Source of the DNA: Saccharum officinarum
Lineage: Eukaryota > Streptophyta > Magnoliopsida > Poales > Poaceae
Assembly (NCBI GenBank): GCA_020631735.1
Contig: CM036168.1
Coordinates: forward strand, 98,064,932 to 98,128,931
Length of the DNA: 64,000 nucleotides
Direction: 5' to 3'
How positions within the stretch are numbered: position 1 is the first letter of the stretch; every line of letters begins with the position of its first letter. This document shows, one piece after another, positions 10,004 to 21,530 of this stretch. The notes beneath the pieces are model-generated. The model searched no databases. It was given only the letters and a program-made list of their open reading frames with translations, and was not told the DNA's origin. Both the position numbers and the translations under genes were made by a program.

Positions 10004-11446
10004 TTCATCTTAATTTTATGTTTGGTGTACTGTTCTAATTTAGATCTATTGTTTGCTTTGTGTATGATTGTATGGATACGTGTGTGGTGATTTATGATTT
10101 CGTCCAGTCGGTGAGATATACGTGGTTATCAAGAAGAAGAAGAAGAACGTTGAAGATTAAAGCTTACCGAAGGATCGGTGTTTAAGGCAAGTATAGCATG
10201 GGATTATCCTTGTTTCCTATTCACCTTTAATATACTTAATTCATGTGCATGTGTCTACCTTGTTACCACTAAGGATATCCTAGTTTTTGTATCTTGTACC
10301 TTGACACCCATGGGACGTTGCATTGGGTAGTATTTATGCTAGTGCTCAAGATAAATAACCATGATCTGTAACTTGACTAATGGTATATGCAATAAACGTT
10401 TAAAAGATGATTTATAGAAACATGGCTCAAGAGGGCTAGAGCATATTTGGTTGTTTCTATGGTGCTCTAGTTTCTCTCCATAAGGACTTATCTGTAAGCG
10501 AAAATCCGGGACTTACAGTACAACTGTGAGGGCTAAAATGGCTCTGGCTTTAGCTCAGTATGAGGACCTTTTCTAGCTTGTTAGAGGTATTCCTTCATGG
10601 CGTAAGAACGGCTTGACGAATCGGGTATAGTGCGGCCTCTATCCTTATGTGTATAGGCTGCGCGTTATTGTGCCATTTGGAAGGGGGGCTCTACATCTGT
10701 TTGCCGAGTGAATCTAATGGCCCTAACTTGTTAGACGAACCTTTGAAAGGCTTCATAGTGATTCCTTGCCTGCTCACCTTGGAAGTGTTTTGGGAGTCGC
10801 GATCCCGGGCATATGGGTAATCATGACTCACAGTGAAAGTGTACAACCTCTGCAGAGTGTAAAACTGTTATAACAGCCGTGCTCACGGTCACGAGTGGCC
10901 TTGGACCCTTACAGAATAAATGATAAACACTGATGATAACGATAATACTGATGATATGGATGCTCACTAATGATTATTGTTTCTTGCTATACATTATTCT
11001 CGTTTACATGATCATGAGGTTATTTGGGATTTTGGTAAACTTGTTGCTACTCAATTGCTAAAAGATGACTCACTAAAAGCTATTGCAGTAAACCCGTGTC
11101 AAACTTTTTGAGCTTCATGAACCCCATGTTATATTTGTTGAGTTCGACATGGACTCACTCTTGCTATTTCCCCACATCTCAGGAAGGGTACCAGACTGTT
11201 AGATTCTGGAATTGTTAGGCTTGTGATCAACCAGTTAGTTTGATCCTGGAGTGAAGGTTGCACCCGGTGTTCGGAGTTGTATTTCCGCTGTGTTGCTCTC
11301 TAAGGTATATTTTTTTATACTATTGTGTTATGTATATTAAGCATTTGTCTTTTGATATTACACTTATCTGTGGCTATATGTGAGATTTGTCTTCTTTATT
11401 TCACATATAGTGTATGTCTGGTTTTGTCCTTAAAACCGGGTGTGAC
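10004..11446 (+). repeat. 3' LTR of the Gypsy element, truncated at its 5' side
   Basis: The sequence is almost identical to 5590-7033. Differences I saw: C for T near 11177, A for C near 11279, two fewer T in the run near 11313, and A for G near 11409. It starts at a TTCATCTTAATTTT match inside the LTR, so the promoter part is absent. It ends GTGTGAC without the final A. Confidence 0.85.
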
Positions 11447-11449
11447 CAA

Positions 11450-12042
11450 CAGGCGTACGCGCATGTAAAATCCCAACAAGCCAACATGGAGTTCTTAACC
11501 GATTAGCCAGTTTACTGAAATGCTGGGAGACATGTCTACCTCCGGTACAGCATCCCCGGATCAACAACCTACCAAGTTGAGATAAACGGCTGAGTCATCA
11601 GCATAAGGGAACTGATTGCACCCATTAATATCTCGCAGCATGCTGTTGAAAGATTTGAGAGTTGAGAAAAACAAGAAACTACATTTGTCGACGAGGGGAA
11701 CCGATGATGGTTGACCAGAACGAGTGCCTAGAGAAGCATGGATAACCTTGCCCTTTCGTCAAGATACTTGGGTTTGCTTGCTTTAGTTCATTAAGGTGAA
11801 ATAAATGCCTTTTTCAAACAAATGAAATAATCACTGCAATTACCTCCTGAAATTTATTTGGAGCAATGTGATGGGCTATGTGGGCAAGCTTGCCTGATTA
11901 ACAAGAACTAATAAGATGCACAATATGCCAAAGGATCATGCTCACTCACGGCTCAAACACAGGTCATATATTAGATAGCAACACGACAACATGGCCCTCA
12001 AAAGGCAACTCTGGTTGCTAATTTATTTGGTAACATCGTTAT
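11450..12042. other. Intergenic stretch without recognised genes
   Basis: I see no coding region, TIR or LTR structure that I can support here. Confidence 0.3.
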
Positions 12043-12059
12043 ACAAATGAATATAAGCA

Positions 12060-12477
12060 TCCAACAACATAGCCTTTTGTCCCAAGTAAGTTAGGGTAGG
12101 TTAGAGATGAAACCCAAAAGAGACGAGAAACATGGAGACACATAAAGAGACATAAAGGGCACAAGACAGAAAGAGGTCACGGTTCAGGCACGTTGATTGT
12201 CAGTCTCCAAGCGCTCCTGTCCATAGCTAAATCCTTGAAGATATTTCACCCCTTAAGGTTTCTCTTAACGGACTCGTCCCAAGTCAGTTTAGGTCGACCT
12301 CCACCGCTCTTTATATTATCGGCCCGCTTTAGAACCCCACTATGCACCGGCGCCTCAGGAGGCCTCTGTTGGACATGTCCGAACCATCTCAACCGATGTT
12401 AAATCAATTTCTCCTCAATTGGTGCCACCTCAACCCTATCCCGAATATCGTCATTCCGGACTCTATCCCTCCGTTGG
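12060..12477 (-). mobile_element. 5'-truncated RTE-type LINE
   Basis: The minus strand encodes the end of a LINE reverse-transcriptase protein, related to the copy at 36153, and terminates in an ATGTTGTTGGA tail. A 17-base direct repeat, ACAAATGAATATAAGCA, flanks it at 12043-12059 and 12478-12494. That is a clean target duplication. Reading frames are interrupted and no intact protein remains. Confidence 0.85.
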
Positions 12478-12564
12478 ACAAATGAATATAAGCAGTCAGT
12501 TTAAAAGTTTGACCGCATTTATGTCCAAAAGAAGACTTTGTGACTGGATATATTAAAACATTTA

Positions 12565-12882
12565 CTCCCTCTGAAAGGGAATTTAAGTCGTTTATGAACA
12601 CTGACACGGTCTTCAATATGACACCTGACTAGTTATTTCTATTAAGTTATACTTTTCTAAATAAAAAGGGTTTGTATTATAAATCATGTAAATCAATTTA
12701 TGACTTAATCCCTGTACATATTAACTTCTTTCCTTCCTTAATTGAGAGGCATAGCTCCTGCCAGGTTTTCGAAAAAAAAAATTATGACTTAATCTACATA
12801 ATTATTTATATACAATGGTAAAATTTGAAAAGTTTGACCACCACATATCCTAAAACTGACTTCTATTTACAATCCAAAGGAG
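12565..12882. mobile_element. Stowaway MITE, split by a LINE tail
   Basis: Its ends CTCCCTCTGAAAGGG and CCAAAGGAG form an imperfect inverted pair with further matches inside (AAGTCGTTTA against TAAAACTGACTT). TA dinucleotides lie outside both ends, as expected for Stowaway/Tc1-Mariner MITEs. The element is AT-rich and non-coding. A short retroposed segment sits inside it. Confidence 0.65.
12710..12781 (+). mobile_element. Very short 5'-truncated L1-type LINE tail
   Basis: A 72-base insert ends GGCATAGCTCCTGCCAGG, TTTTCG and a poly(A) run of about ten. This resembles the terminal bases of plant L1 LINEs. It is flanked by a perfect 12-base repeat TTATGACTTAAT (12698-12709 and 12782-12793). Confidence 0.7.
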
Positions 12883-13010
12883 TATAATGCTGGATGATAA
12901 ACAAAAGTGAACTCTAGGTACAGATTCTCACAATTATAGTATTATTAGTAACATTTTACATAATTACAACATGATGGAGAAACATCTCATATGTCCTTTG
13001 AGGTTATACA

Positions 13011-15470
13011 TCAAAAGATGAGGCTACTAACTAGGAATGATGTTAAAGGAACAGTCAAATTGTCATCCAGTTCTGTGCTGATGGGGTGTGATTCAACTAG
13101 AGTTGCAGCTACAGAGACCATGAGGAAGCCTAAAGCCATGTACCATGTTTCCTCAATAAAACCAAAAGTGTGGAAGTAATGCATATACCTGAATAAATGA
13201 GACTGAATGATTAAAAAAAAGTTGATGCAACTGCGAATTCAGTAAAGGTCAGACATTACCCAACTGAGGCCAGAAAACCAGCCACCGCCATTGCTATGCT
13301 TCCAGCATATGATTTGTTGGGATTGTATGGAAGTTTTTCTTTACCTAGGCGTCTCCCAACAACATCAGCTATACCTGGGAATGCATAAATGAACATCAGC
13401 ATAGCAGGGCCAATCAATTAACTCTCATGTTTGTAGTATGAAACTATTTGGAATATGCAGAAATAGAACGATTTTTCCTTTGATAAAGGAAAGAGGAGCA
13501 AATTAATGACATACAGTTTCCAGTAACTATGTCAAGGAACTAAAACATTCTGCTGGGTTTATTCTAGGATCCAAAGAGTGAAATGCAGATAAATGAACAT
13601 ACCATCCCCAGCACATAAGTTGCATATAAGTGCTATAGCAACTGGTGAGGTTCTCCATAATACAGACGTGGCAAAAGTTACAGTAGTAGCATAATACAGT
13701 GGGCCCTTGAGAAGTTCCCTGTGTTCAAGAAAATTCAGTAACCAGAGTGCCATGACCTGAAGCATCAAAGTAAGAACAGGACATTTGAGCATAAGCAGTA
13801 TCGAATGACCAAATATTGGTATATGCAAATGAACCTGTAATCTCCAGAGCGGCTTATTGATTTAACCATAGCCTCATTTTTCATAAGTCCCAGCCCCAGT
13901 AGCAACATCCTTATAATGTTAACCCCTGGTGCTAGCGCAGCAAGGAAAGGAGCATACCATCCAGAGCTGCAATAAATGTCAATATCTGACACCAAAATGA
14001 TGATATACAATGACTGGGGCGTTTCAGAATCTTATTTACCTAAAAATAGGCCAAAAAAGCAAGAACACCAGCCCAACGCTTATATGAACAAGTTTCCTGC
14101 TGAGTTTCTGCACAAAAATAAAGTGAATTTTAAAATACGGGCACCTCTTTGACTTCAGCCTGGAATTGCTCATAAATTTAGTTACTCCGACAAATGTATT
14201 GTTCACAAATTTTTTGCTAGAATGCACTTTTTACTCTTTCTAAATGTATTGAATAACAGATGCTGAACTCTCACACATTTAGAATTCATTTCTCAGTATT
14301 GTTCAAACTGAAAATACATAGACCTAAACTCATCATTTGGCACTAAGCAATCTAAGATATTTATGTGGGATTTGGCTACTAGTTCATCAATCATCACCGA
14401 TTCCACCTAAAATAGCCTATCCCACAGTAATAATGCAAAAAACACTTCTGAAAGGCACAGCTAATACTTAGCATTTGGCACCGTGTAGCTCCTCTCCTGT
14501 GTCACTTCAACACTAGCACTCACTTCATCCAAAGCCATCGAAACACAGGAGTATAATGCAAATCTGCGATAATACCTCATTGCAGTGATCGCTAAATTTC
14601 GGAAGCAGCAAGGATCACTTTGACTCACTTCATCCAAAGTCATCGAAACACTTTTGACAAGCACAGTTCACAGGATAGTACCGACTCCCAACACTCATTC
14701 TGCCCAATTCATACATCAACCAATGCAAAAGTGGCGTCCTTACTCCTAGAATTAGTTAGAGAAGATTCTGACGCTAGAACCAGTAGCACTTCATTGGACT
14801 GCTACTGAGTAGTTATGATGTGAAATTGTGAATCGTGATACTCTCAGCTTCCGCAAGTGGGTTCAACAACAACGAGCGACCACATCGTTGCGTAGTTTGA
14901 ACATGCAAATTGTACTACAGACGAGCACATTTCACATGATAGAAACTATTCCCAACTCGTTTCTGTTACAATTCGTTCATCAATGTAATGCAGCACTGGC
15001 TTCCTTAGTGCTGATAGCCTGGTACTCTAGTGAAATTCTGACGCTACTACTAGTAGTCTCGTAGTGGCGCTAAATCGGCGAAGATAAGCTCAGAAGGGGC
15101 GACACGATACACGAAGGGCGTAGCCGCTAACCTGCTCGAAGACGCCGCGTTTCGCGAGCTCCTCGAAGAATTTGAGGAGCGCGAGGGCGACACCAGCTGT
15201 GACGGCTGCGGACCCTAGGTCGTGGGCCAGGCCCCCGCCGGCCTCCAGCGAGATTGCTGCGGCCATGGTAGGCCTCCGGGTCCGCTCCGCTGCGAAACGG
15301 CTGCTCCTGCGGCGGAGGAAGCAGAGTAAGCGAGGCGCGCAGGACGCGGCCGCGGCGCTGGCGGGGGCAGTGGGCGAGGGAGAGAGGCGTCTGGATTGGA
15401 GTAGGGGAGCGCGGTATGTGGAGCAGGACAGCGGCGAGATGTGGGCGCCGAGAGGCCCGAGACTGAGCAT
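13011..15470 (-). CDS. Phytol/farnesol kinase, chloroplastic (VTE5/FOLK family)
   Basis: Six exons on the minus strand: 15470-15132, 14107-14040, 13966-13835, 13718-13603, 13374-13260 and 13188-13011. All introns are GT-AG, and the 948 coding bases give 315 residues. The protein phosphorylates free phytol (or farnesol) with CTP, recycling chlorophyll phytol into tocopherol precursors. Evidence: a Ser/Arg/Ala-rich transit-peptide-like N-terminus (about 1-65), the segment KRGVFEQKLSRKLVHISVG at the first splice, then LAPGVNIIRM, RELLKGPLYYATTVTF, CNLCAGDGIADVVGRR and PYNPNKSYAGSIAM. The C-terminus has VESHPISTELDDNLTVPLTS. Several hydrophobic helices fit a plastid membrane protein. The ATG at 15470 is chosen to include the transit peptide; Met69 is an alternative. 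Intron 1 is about 1 kb. Phytol versus farnesol preference cannot be read from sequence. Confidence 0.93.
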
Positions 15471-15661
15471 CCCGCCCCCGTGCTCGTGGTCTCGTTCTGA
15501 CGAGTGGCGATGGCGACGACCCTGGTCCCTGGAGTTGGTCTTGTGCAGATGCGGACGGCGCCCAACTCCAGAGAACCAAAAGATGGGCGATCTCTGAATC
15601 TTGTCTTTGATGGAGAGAAGGCCTGATATGCACAGTACTCAACTCCAACTCCAACATATAC

Positions 15662-15668
15662 TTTTATA
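15662..15668 (-). promoter_or_regulatory. Probable TATA box of the phytol-kinase gene
   Basis: TATAAAA on the minus strand, in the context TCTATAAAAGTATATG, lies about 190 bases upstream of the start codon. That fits a 5' UTR of around 160 bases. The start site itself is inferred. Confidence 0.45.
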
Positions 15669-15699
15669 GATATAGAAAACGGCTTGGATTTATATTTAT

Positions 15700-16120
15700 A
15701 CGCAACGTAATTTTACATCCTTCCTGAGGAGAGAATTGAAAATAGAAGAAACCTCTGGTTCAGCGAGTAGTAGGTTAATCATTCTATTCATTGGGGAAGC
15801 GCGTAATTCAAACATGTAAAATGCTCCACTTTGTACTCAAACTCTTTTCTCTTAATGAAAACACACGCAAATCTTTTGCGTGATTGAAAAATAAAATAAA
15901 ATAGAAGAAACCTTGGAATGGAGGAAAAATATAGAAATTTTGAAGGAATCTAAATTTTACAGTAAAAATTCCTATAAGATCCTTTAGAACAGAGGAATGT
16001 TTCCTAACATTTTTATAAAAAATCTTGTGGATTGGACCATTGCAAAGGAATTTTGGAGGAAACTAAACATGAACATTATGTTTCTATGTTTTGTAAATCC
16101 TTTATTCCAAAGGGCTTTAA
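15700..16120. repeat. AT-rich MITE-like region upstream of the kinase gene
   Basis: The bases CCTTGGAATGGAGGAAAAAT near 15911 and the reverse complement of TTTATTCCAAAGG near 16100 form a loose inverted pair around AT-rich DNA. This suggests a small DNA-transposon derivative. The ends are imperfect and I see no clear target duplication. Confidence 0.3.
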
Positions 16121-16139
16121 AGGTTGGGAACCTGACGTC

Positions 16140-16520
16140 GTGTGTGCGAAACATATGGTGGAGATGTTTCCATGTGTGCGTTGAATGATGAGTGATTGTT
16201 AGGAGATGATCAAGATTTGGTTTAGTGTAGAGACTAACCATTGCGTGAGTTGGTGTTGTACAACATGTCTCTTGTCTTGTGGTGTGCAGGTGTGCAGCGC
16301 TGAGATCGATGGCAATGGGGAAGGTGTGCGAGTTCGTGTTAATGGACTCGGAGCAGTGAAAAACGAACGTGGAGGCTTAGATCTAGGGAACGAGTGGTGG
16401 AGGACTGACCGTGGGTGGCTATGTCTCTAATTTGTAACCAAGGCCGGTTTCTCTCGGAGATATTTTGATCCGGCTTCCATTCACCCCCTCCCTTGTCGCC
16501 AGCTCGGTCCTTCAGTGTGG
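16140..16520. mobile_element. Diverged copy of the retroelement leader seen at the window start
   Basis: The order of short blocks GATGAGTGATTGT, GACTAACC, CATGTCTCTTG and GTGTGCAGGTGTG matches 228-340. Several hundred bases align loosely. No coding capacity remains. Confidence 0.4.
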
Positions 16521-17033
16521 CCTACATGTGACCGTAGACGTGCACATTCAACAAGTCCGTGCATCCATTTACATGTTTTGCAACTTGTTGGACTAAAGTG
16601 GTACAAACCATACAAGTTGTTGTATGGTGGGTGCTATTTACTCTAATTAATACTTTGTTCTATAAATTGAGCCAAATTTTGGATAGTTTGACTAAAACAA
16701 ACCTAAAGTTACCTCATTTTCAGGATGTACGGGGTTTTGCATATCGAATCAGTAATGGCCAATGCACACAAGCAACAAGAGCTGCCATTGTTTGAGTGTT
16801 CTCACTTGCACTTATAGAATATACACAGTACACATAAGAAATTTACCAGCACCACACAGGTGGAGACCAACAAAAACGTGTGTACAAACAAAATGTTCCG
16901 GAGTCGAACTCGTACGGCGTAAAACTTGTATTGTTTGACGAATATGCTGTACTCTCACGCGTTTCTTAACTGTAACTTTTGTACCATACCGTACGTACGG
17001 AGAGGCCCTTTGACCAGCCATCCAAACTTGCTC

Positions 17034-17042
17034 TATATATAC
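17034..17042 (+). promoter_or_regulatory. TATA-like box before a small ORF
   Basis: TATATATAC follows GCTC and lies about 55 bases before the ATG at 17094, a plausible spacing for a plant promoter. Only meaningful if the small ORF is real. Confidence 0.3.
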
Positions 17043-17093
17043 ACATGGCAACTTCAAAGAGTCCACACACTGCTTTAGTGCATTGCATCGAAC

Positions 17094-17294
17094 ATGTCTG
17101 TCAATTTCGCCTCGTGCACCTGCAACGATGAGCAATTGATCACTGTGATGATCAACAATGAAGGCAATAAGGCGGTGAAGAAAGAAGAGTTGGAGAAGAG
17201 GAAGAGGAAGCAGAAGAGGAAGAAACCAGGATGGCTGACAAGACGAGTAAGACCCAAGGGCAATTGCTTCCTCGCCATCTTCCTATGCACCTGA
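17094..17294 (+). CDS. Small basic hypothetical protein (66 aa), doubtful
   Basis: An ATG-initiated frame encodes 66 residues beginning MSVNFASCTCNDEQL, with a strongly basic middle (KRKRKQKRKK) and a Cys-containing tail. A TATA-like motif lies 55 bases upstream. I recognise no family, signal peptide or membrane segment. It lies between two minus-strand genes and opposes them. The lysine/arginine run could be a nuclear-localisation signal, but that is guesswork. It may equally be a chance frame. No intron is evident. Confidence 0.3.
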   Translation: MSVNFASCTCNDEQLITVMINNEGNKAVKKEELEKRKRKQKRKKPGWLTRRVRPKGNCFLAIFLCT

Positions 17295-17808
17295 AGATTT
17301 GACAAAAATTGTTGTGATTCATATTCTCCATCAATCTGATCGGTTGGCTGAAAATAAGCGGCTGAAAGTACTGTTGGCTTGGCTGAAAATAAGCGGCTGA
17401 GAAAAATTGTATTGATTTTTTCCCCGACTTCAGATGATACTCCAGCTGTTGTTCGTCTTCGTTCAATAAATGACGTGATTTGCACGCTGTCAGGAACCTG
17501 GTTATCTGAACCGAGCTAGCACCTAGCACACTAGCATTTCTGTGGGCAGTGCTAATCCCAGGTGTTTGTCTTCTATCGGAAGTACTATGGTGTGATTCTG
17601 TATCCTCTTTAAGCAAATAATGAGCTATTGCAATCTGTGATAGTTCTGAGTTCACACGACTTCAACAGAAAACTTTGTTATTACATAGCTATGGTATAAC
17701 TATGTACATAAGTGGGGAAAATAAAGTTTAAATTATAAGACAATGTGTGTTTGACAATTACGTTGTGAAACTCTCGAGTTCTGTCCATTTAAGTAACAAA
17801 CAGGCCAG

Positions 17809-20800
17809 TTAGTCTCTCATGGCATCATCAGCATCATCTAAGACCAGATCTTTTTCCAGATTTTCCAGAATCGGAGAATCCGGTATCCTGCTGCCAATGA
17901 GCTCCTGTAGCTCAAGCTCACTAGGAAACCTCTGCTCAGACAGTTTGGAGAAAACCTGAAAAGAGGAGAAAATTGCTAGCATAAGCAAGACAGATCCAGG
18001 TCGGCTGCATAAGAAATTCAGTTACGGAAAAGGAGAATCCAAGAATGGTACAAACACTGTGTGTGAACAAGAGTAAGACTATAGTTCCACTTCAAAGAAC
18101 TATGATTGCTCGTCATATTTAGCATTTGCATAAATGGTCCATATGGACTGCATATATAAGAAAATAAGCTTTCTTGAAGCTTGCAGTTCTATATGAATGG
18201 AAAGACCTAGAGCCCAGAATATTTTTACAAACACCAACCACTTGTCATTTTGGAACAGCCTACCTGCATAGGCATTACTATTACCAACTCAACAATTTCC
18301 CCTACTTGGTTTGTTGCATTTATAGTACCTCTTTCAGTCTCATTGTTTGGCTATGGCTACAGTATTATGCAACACAAGTACAACTAATCGCGCACTTAAG
18401 TAATGAAAACATAGGAAAATTTGGACAGATTAGTACTTTGACTCCACCAAGAGAAAGAAAAGCACAGATGTCATACAAACAAACATAACAAACCCAGCTC
18501 TCTCATCTGTTCTAGAATAACTTGCTCTTTTTCCAAAGCTTTGCGACCAACAATTGATAATTGTAACACCATATGAAGACATTGTATGCATAAACATGAC
18601 CTGACCTCCACATTTCAGTTCAGAGATCCATGAAAAGAAACTAGTTTACCTCAGGTTCCAAAATGTTACTAGCTTCTATCAAGAGGAAATAAGAATAGCT
18701 CACTGAAGTAAAGCAGACAACTCAGGAAGCTTCAGTGCCCAGCAAACATTCAGCAAGAAATGATTCCGAGAAAATATAATGTTGCAAATAAAAGTAAAGT
18801 ACTGCAGAACGATATTGCAGCAAAATTAGGTATTCATAGGAACCTACCAGTTGCCCATTGCAATAAACTTCAAAGGCACCAGAACTCTGTAGAAATGAAT
18901 GGGCGAAATTGCCAAAAAGCCAGATTGATGCCATGGTCCCAAATCTATTAGCACGAAGTGAGTAGTACCAAGGAGGCGGGACCATCCCAAATCTAGGGAA
19001 GATTTGATCACCAGCCATTAATGTTGCCATTGCTCCAAACTGAAGAAGGGGTACAGCTTTACTGAGTGCGCGTTTGGGGAACGGTGGAGGATAATTTTCC
19101 AAGACAACATGAATCCCAGGAAATGAGGTTTCCAGCATCCGTTTCATGGTCATTGCAGTCCCCCTACAAAATTTGACATGAAATCAGCAATCTCTCTTAT
19201 ACAATATATACACAGGAGCAACTATGCGAGTAGAATCTTTGGTCATTCTTTCAATAACAAAGCATGGAAGTTTTCCTTATCTTGGAAGGAAAAGCAATGA
19301 TGATTGTAGAAAATTACAGCAGCATAACCACAAAAAGCATACCACTATACTCTACAAGATTTTTATTAAAGCATGTGAATAAAGAGGTTTTGCAGTTGAA
19401 CTTGCACCAACATTTGTAGAGCTGTTTATAATACCAAAAGAAGGTTCAATGTTCTTTTTAAGGGATGGCAAGAGAATATACGTTCATCACACCTATTGAA
19501 CTTTTATCACATTTTATCTTAGCTACAGACAGAAGACAATTAGGCCATGGGAATGAACAAATGGCATACAAAAGCATGTCCCCTCTTGCTTTTTAATCAC
19601 TTTGTCTTTCCTGGCAGAACCAGTATGCACCATCATGGCCAAAAACCCCAACCAAAGTACATGAGGAAAAATCGTTCTTGTTTTTTTTCCTGGAACAAGT
19701 AGTAGTGCATTACTTTTACAGCCCATATAACCCATCAGCCCAATTGGATGCAAATAAGACCATGAAGGAGAGTTAGAACTAAGAAATATTTCATTGATCC
19801 ATTCCCCAGAGAGCAGTCCATGCTGTGTGGACTCTGATGCTCGCACCAGACTAAAGAGCACAAACAAAAGAGTTAGAAACTAGTGTTTGAAAGATATGTT
19901 AGTTGAGGTGAATGCATTGAAATTAGTATCCTGGCTAGCTGGTATCCACGGGCAAAGTGGCAAGCTTGTCTTTCGCAGCCATACTGTACTGTTAGATTAT
20001 CTTAAAAGGAAAAATTGCAAAGGTAAGTAGGGATTAGAACCTCTCTTTGATGACCTACTTAAGAATTTTGGCTAGTCCCATAGGCATGGTTATATTACCC
20101 CCACTCCTCTTCTTCTTCCTCATCTCTCTGCCAACACCCACCCAAGCTCATTACAACAACGAGAAAGCATTTAAGATCTTAGATTATCATATAACTCCAG
20201 CAAAGACAAGCATAATTAGTTAATTGTCATGTTGTGTCATGGGTAACTGTACAATACAAATTCTAATAGTTTATCTTCGGGGGAATTGTACAACACAGAG
20301 GAGAAGCGGCAGATTTCAGTATGGTCAACGGCGTTAACCATGCTTGTGTACCTACACGATCTTCCAGCTTAGTAAATCAACCAAAATCTCATGAATTTGA
20401 CCACCCATTCAGTAACTGCTACAAAGAATCGTTGTCACCGTCGGTTCCTCCAACTCCATGCCAATTAAGAAAGGCAACAGTAAGTACACAGAATCACCTG
20501 TACGAGCAGGAGGTGCAAAACTTCAGGTCAACGGTGGTGCCGGAGCCAGGTCCATCCACCTGCGGCTCCTGCGAAGGAGAGAGCCGAAGCAAAGCCCAAG
20601 AATCGTCATCAGCTCAAACAGTTAGATCGGGCACCAAACCACTCAATCAGGAGCTGTACTAATACAAACCACGTGTGCGGAAGCGTCGGCGGCGGCGGAG
20701 GGGTCGCCGGACTGAAAAGCGTGGGGAGCCTTGTCGGGCTCGGTGGCCGCCGGCGGGAGAGGCGCGAAGAGGGTGACGACGTCGGAGCAGAAGAGGAGGA

Positions 20801-20837
20801 TGGGGAGGCCCAGGAGCACGAGCTGGACGCGGTCCAT
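17809..20837 (-). CDS. SELT: Selenoprotein T-like protein (thioredoxin-like, ER membrane), Cys form
   Basis: Four exons on the minus strand: 20837-20670, 20568-20498, 19163-18848 and 17955-17809. They total 702 bases, giving 233 residues, with GT-AG introns. An N-terminal hydrophobic segment (MDRVQLVLLGLPILLFCSDV) looks like a signal peptide or anchor. It is followed by the redox motif C74-T-S-C77 before SYRG, where animal SelT carries Cys-x-x-Sec. Conserved blocks ETSFPGIHVVLENYPPP, KAVPLLQFGAMATLMAGDQI, PPPWYYSLRANR and SSGAFEVYCNG follow. The C-terminus is acidic. The family are ER oxidoreductases of the Rdx group. A Cys-only motif means no selenocysteine insertion is needed, as expected in land plants. 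The exon 1 donor (GTG|GTTTGT) is the least certain junction, because GT three bases earlier keeps the same frame. A transposon ends 61 bases upstream of the ATG. Confidence 0.93.
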
Positions 20838-20898
20838 CGCGGCTGCGCTGCTCCTCTCGTCGCTCCTCTTCGGGGGAGGGGAGAAGAGAAGTGCCGAG

Positions 20899-21530
20899 TA
20901 AAGCTGGACTAAGGAGCCAGCACGGCGGGTTTGGCTCGCCTCGTTCTGGCTTGCTCGGCTCGTTATCTTAACGAGCCAGAAGGCCGGCTCGGCTCGGCTC
21001 GTTTACAAGCTCGAGCTGACTTGTTTGGCTCGCGAGTCAGCTATATTAAAATATAAAAAATATAATATGTGTATTATCTAAAGTTTGATAATGGTAATAA
21101 TATAAAACTAGTCTATTCATAAGTCTTAATAAATCATACAAAAATAATATGTACTATTATATTATAATACTATACACCATACATTATCTATGGTTCATAC
21201 TCCATACCATATATGATGCATTCATTATCCATACATTCATTTAAAATAAAAAGATTCAAATTAATCTAAAATTTATAGAGTCAAAGTCCAATCATCAACA
21301 AATTATAAAGTGTAAGACAAAAAAGTTATATAACACTAATAAAAGTTTAAGGCCAACAACTTTGGCTCGTCAGGCTCGCGAGCTGGCTCGAGCTGGCTCG
21401 CGAGCTGACTCGTTAAGACACGAGCTAGGATGCTTGCTCAGCTCGTTTGAGAAATTAAACGAGCCGAGCCGAGCCACTATCGCTTCGAGTCGAGCGAAAT
21501 ATCGAGTTACGAGCTTTTCGTCCAGCTTTA
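20899..21530. mobile_element. Non-autonomous DNA transposon immediately upstream of SELT
   Basis: Perfect 11-base terminal inverted repeats, TAAAGCTGGAC and GTCCAGCTTTA, bound 632 bases. CCGAG is repeated directly outside both ends (20894-20898 and 21531-21535). Subterminal regions are rich in GGCTCG / CGAGCC motifs in both orientations and the centre is AT-rich. There is no coding capacity. The 5-base duplication fits no common plant superfamily neatly, so I leave the superfamily open. It separates the SELT start codon from its older upstream sequence. Confidence 0.7.

Larger units (their letters stand above)
3712..11446 (+). mobile_element. Non-autonomous Ty3/Gypsy LTR retrotransposon (Tekay/Del-like), internally deleted
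   Basis: The 5' LTR starts TGTAACACCC and ends GGGTGTGACA. It is followed by a tRNA-Met-type primer-binding site at 7039. The interior codes for a gag-protease-like protein and a second, damaged copy of the zinc-knuckle/protease unit. There is no reverse transcriptase, RNase H or integrase. The 3' LTR lacks its first 1.88 kb, joined directly to the second protease unit, so one deletion can explain both the missing pol region and the short LTR. CCAA flanks both sides if the right LTR is taken to end GTGTGA, giving a weak target duplication. Over the shared 1.44 kb I count only about four differences between the LTRs, implying a recent insertion. Confidence 0.85.

Noticed and set aside
17152..17655. 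167-codon minus-strand frame
   Set aside because: It overlaps the small plus-strand ORF and contains a direct duplication of TTGGCTGAAAATAAGCGGCT; no motifs are recognised.
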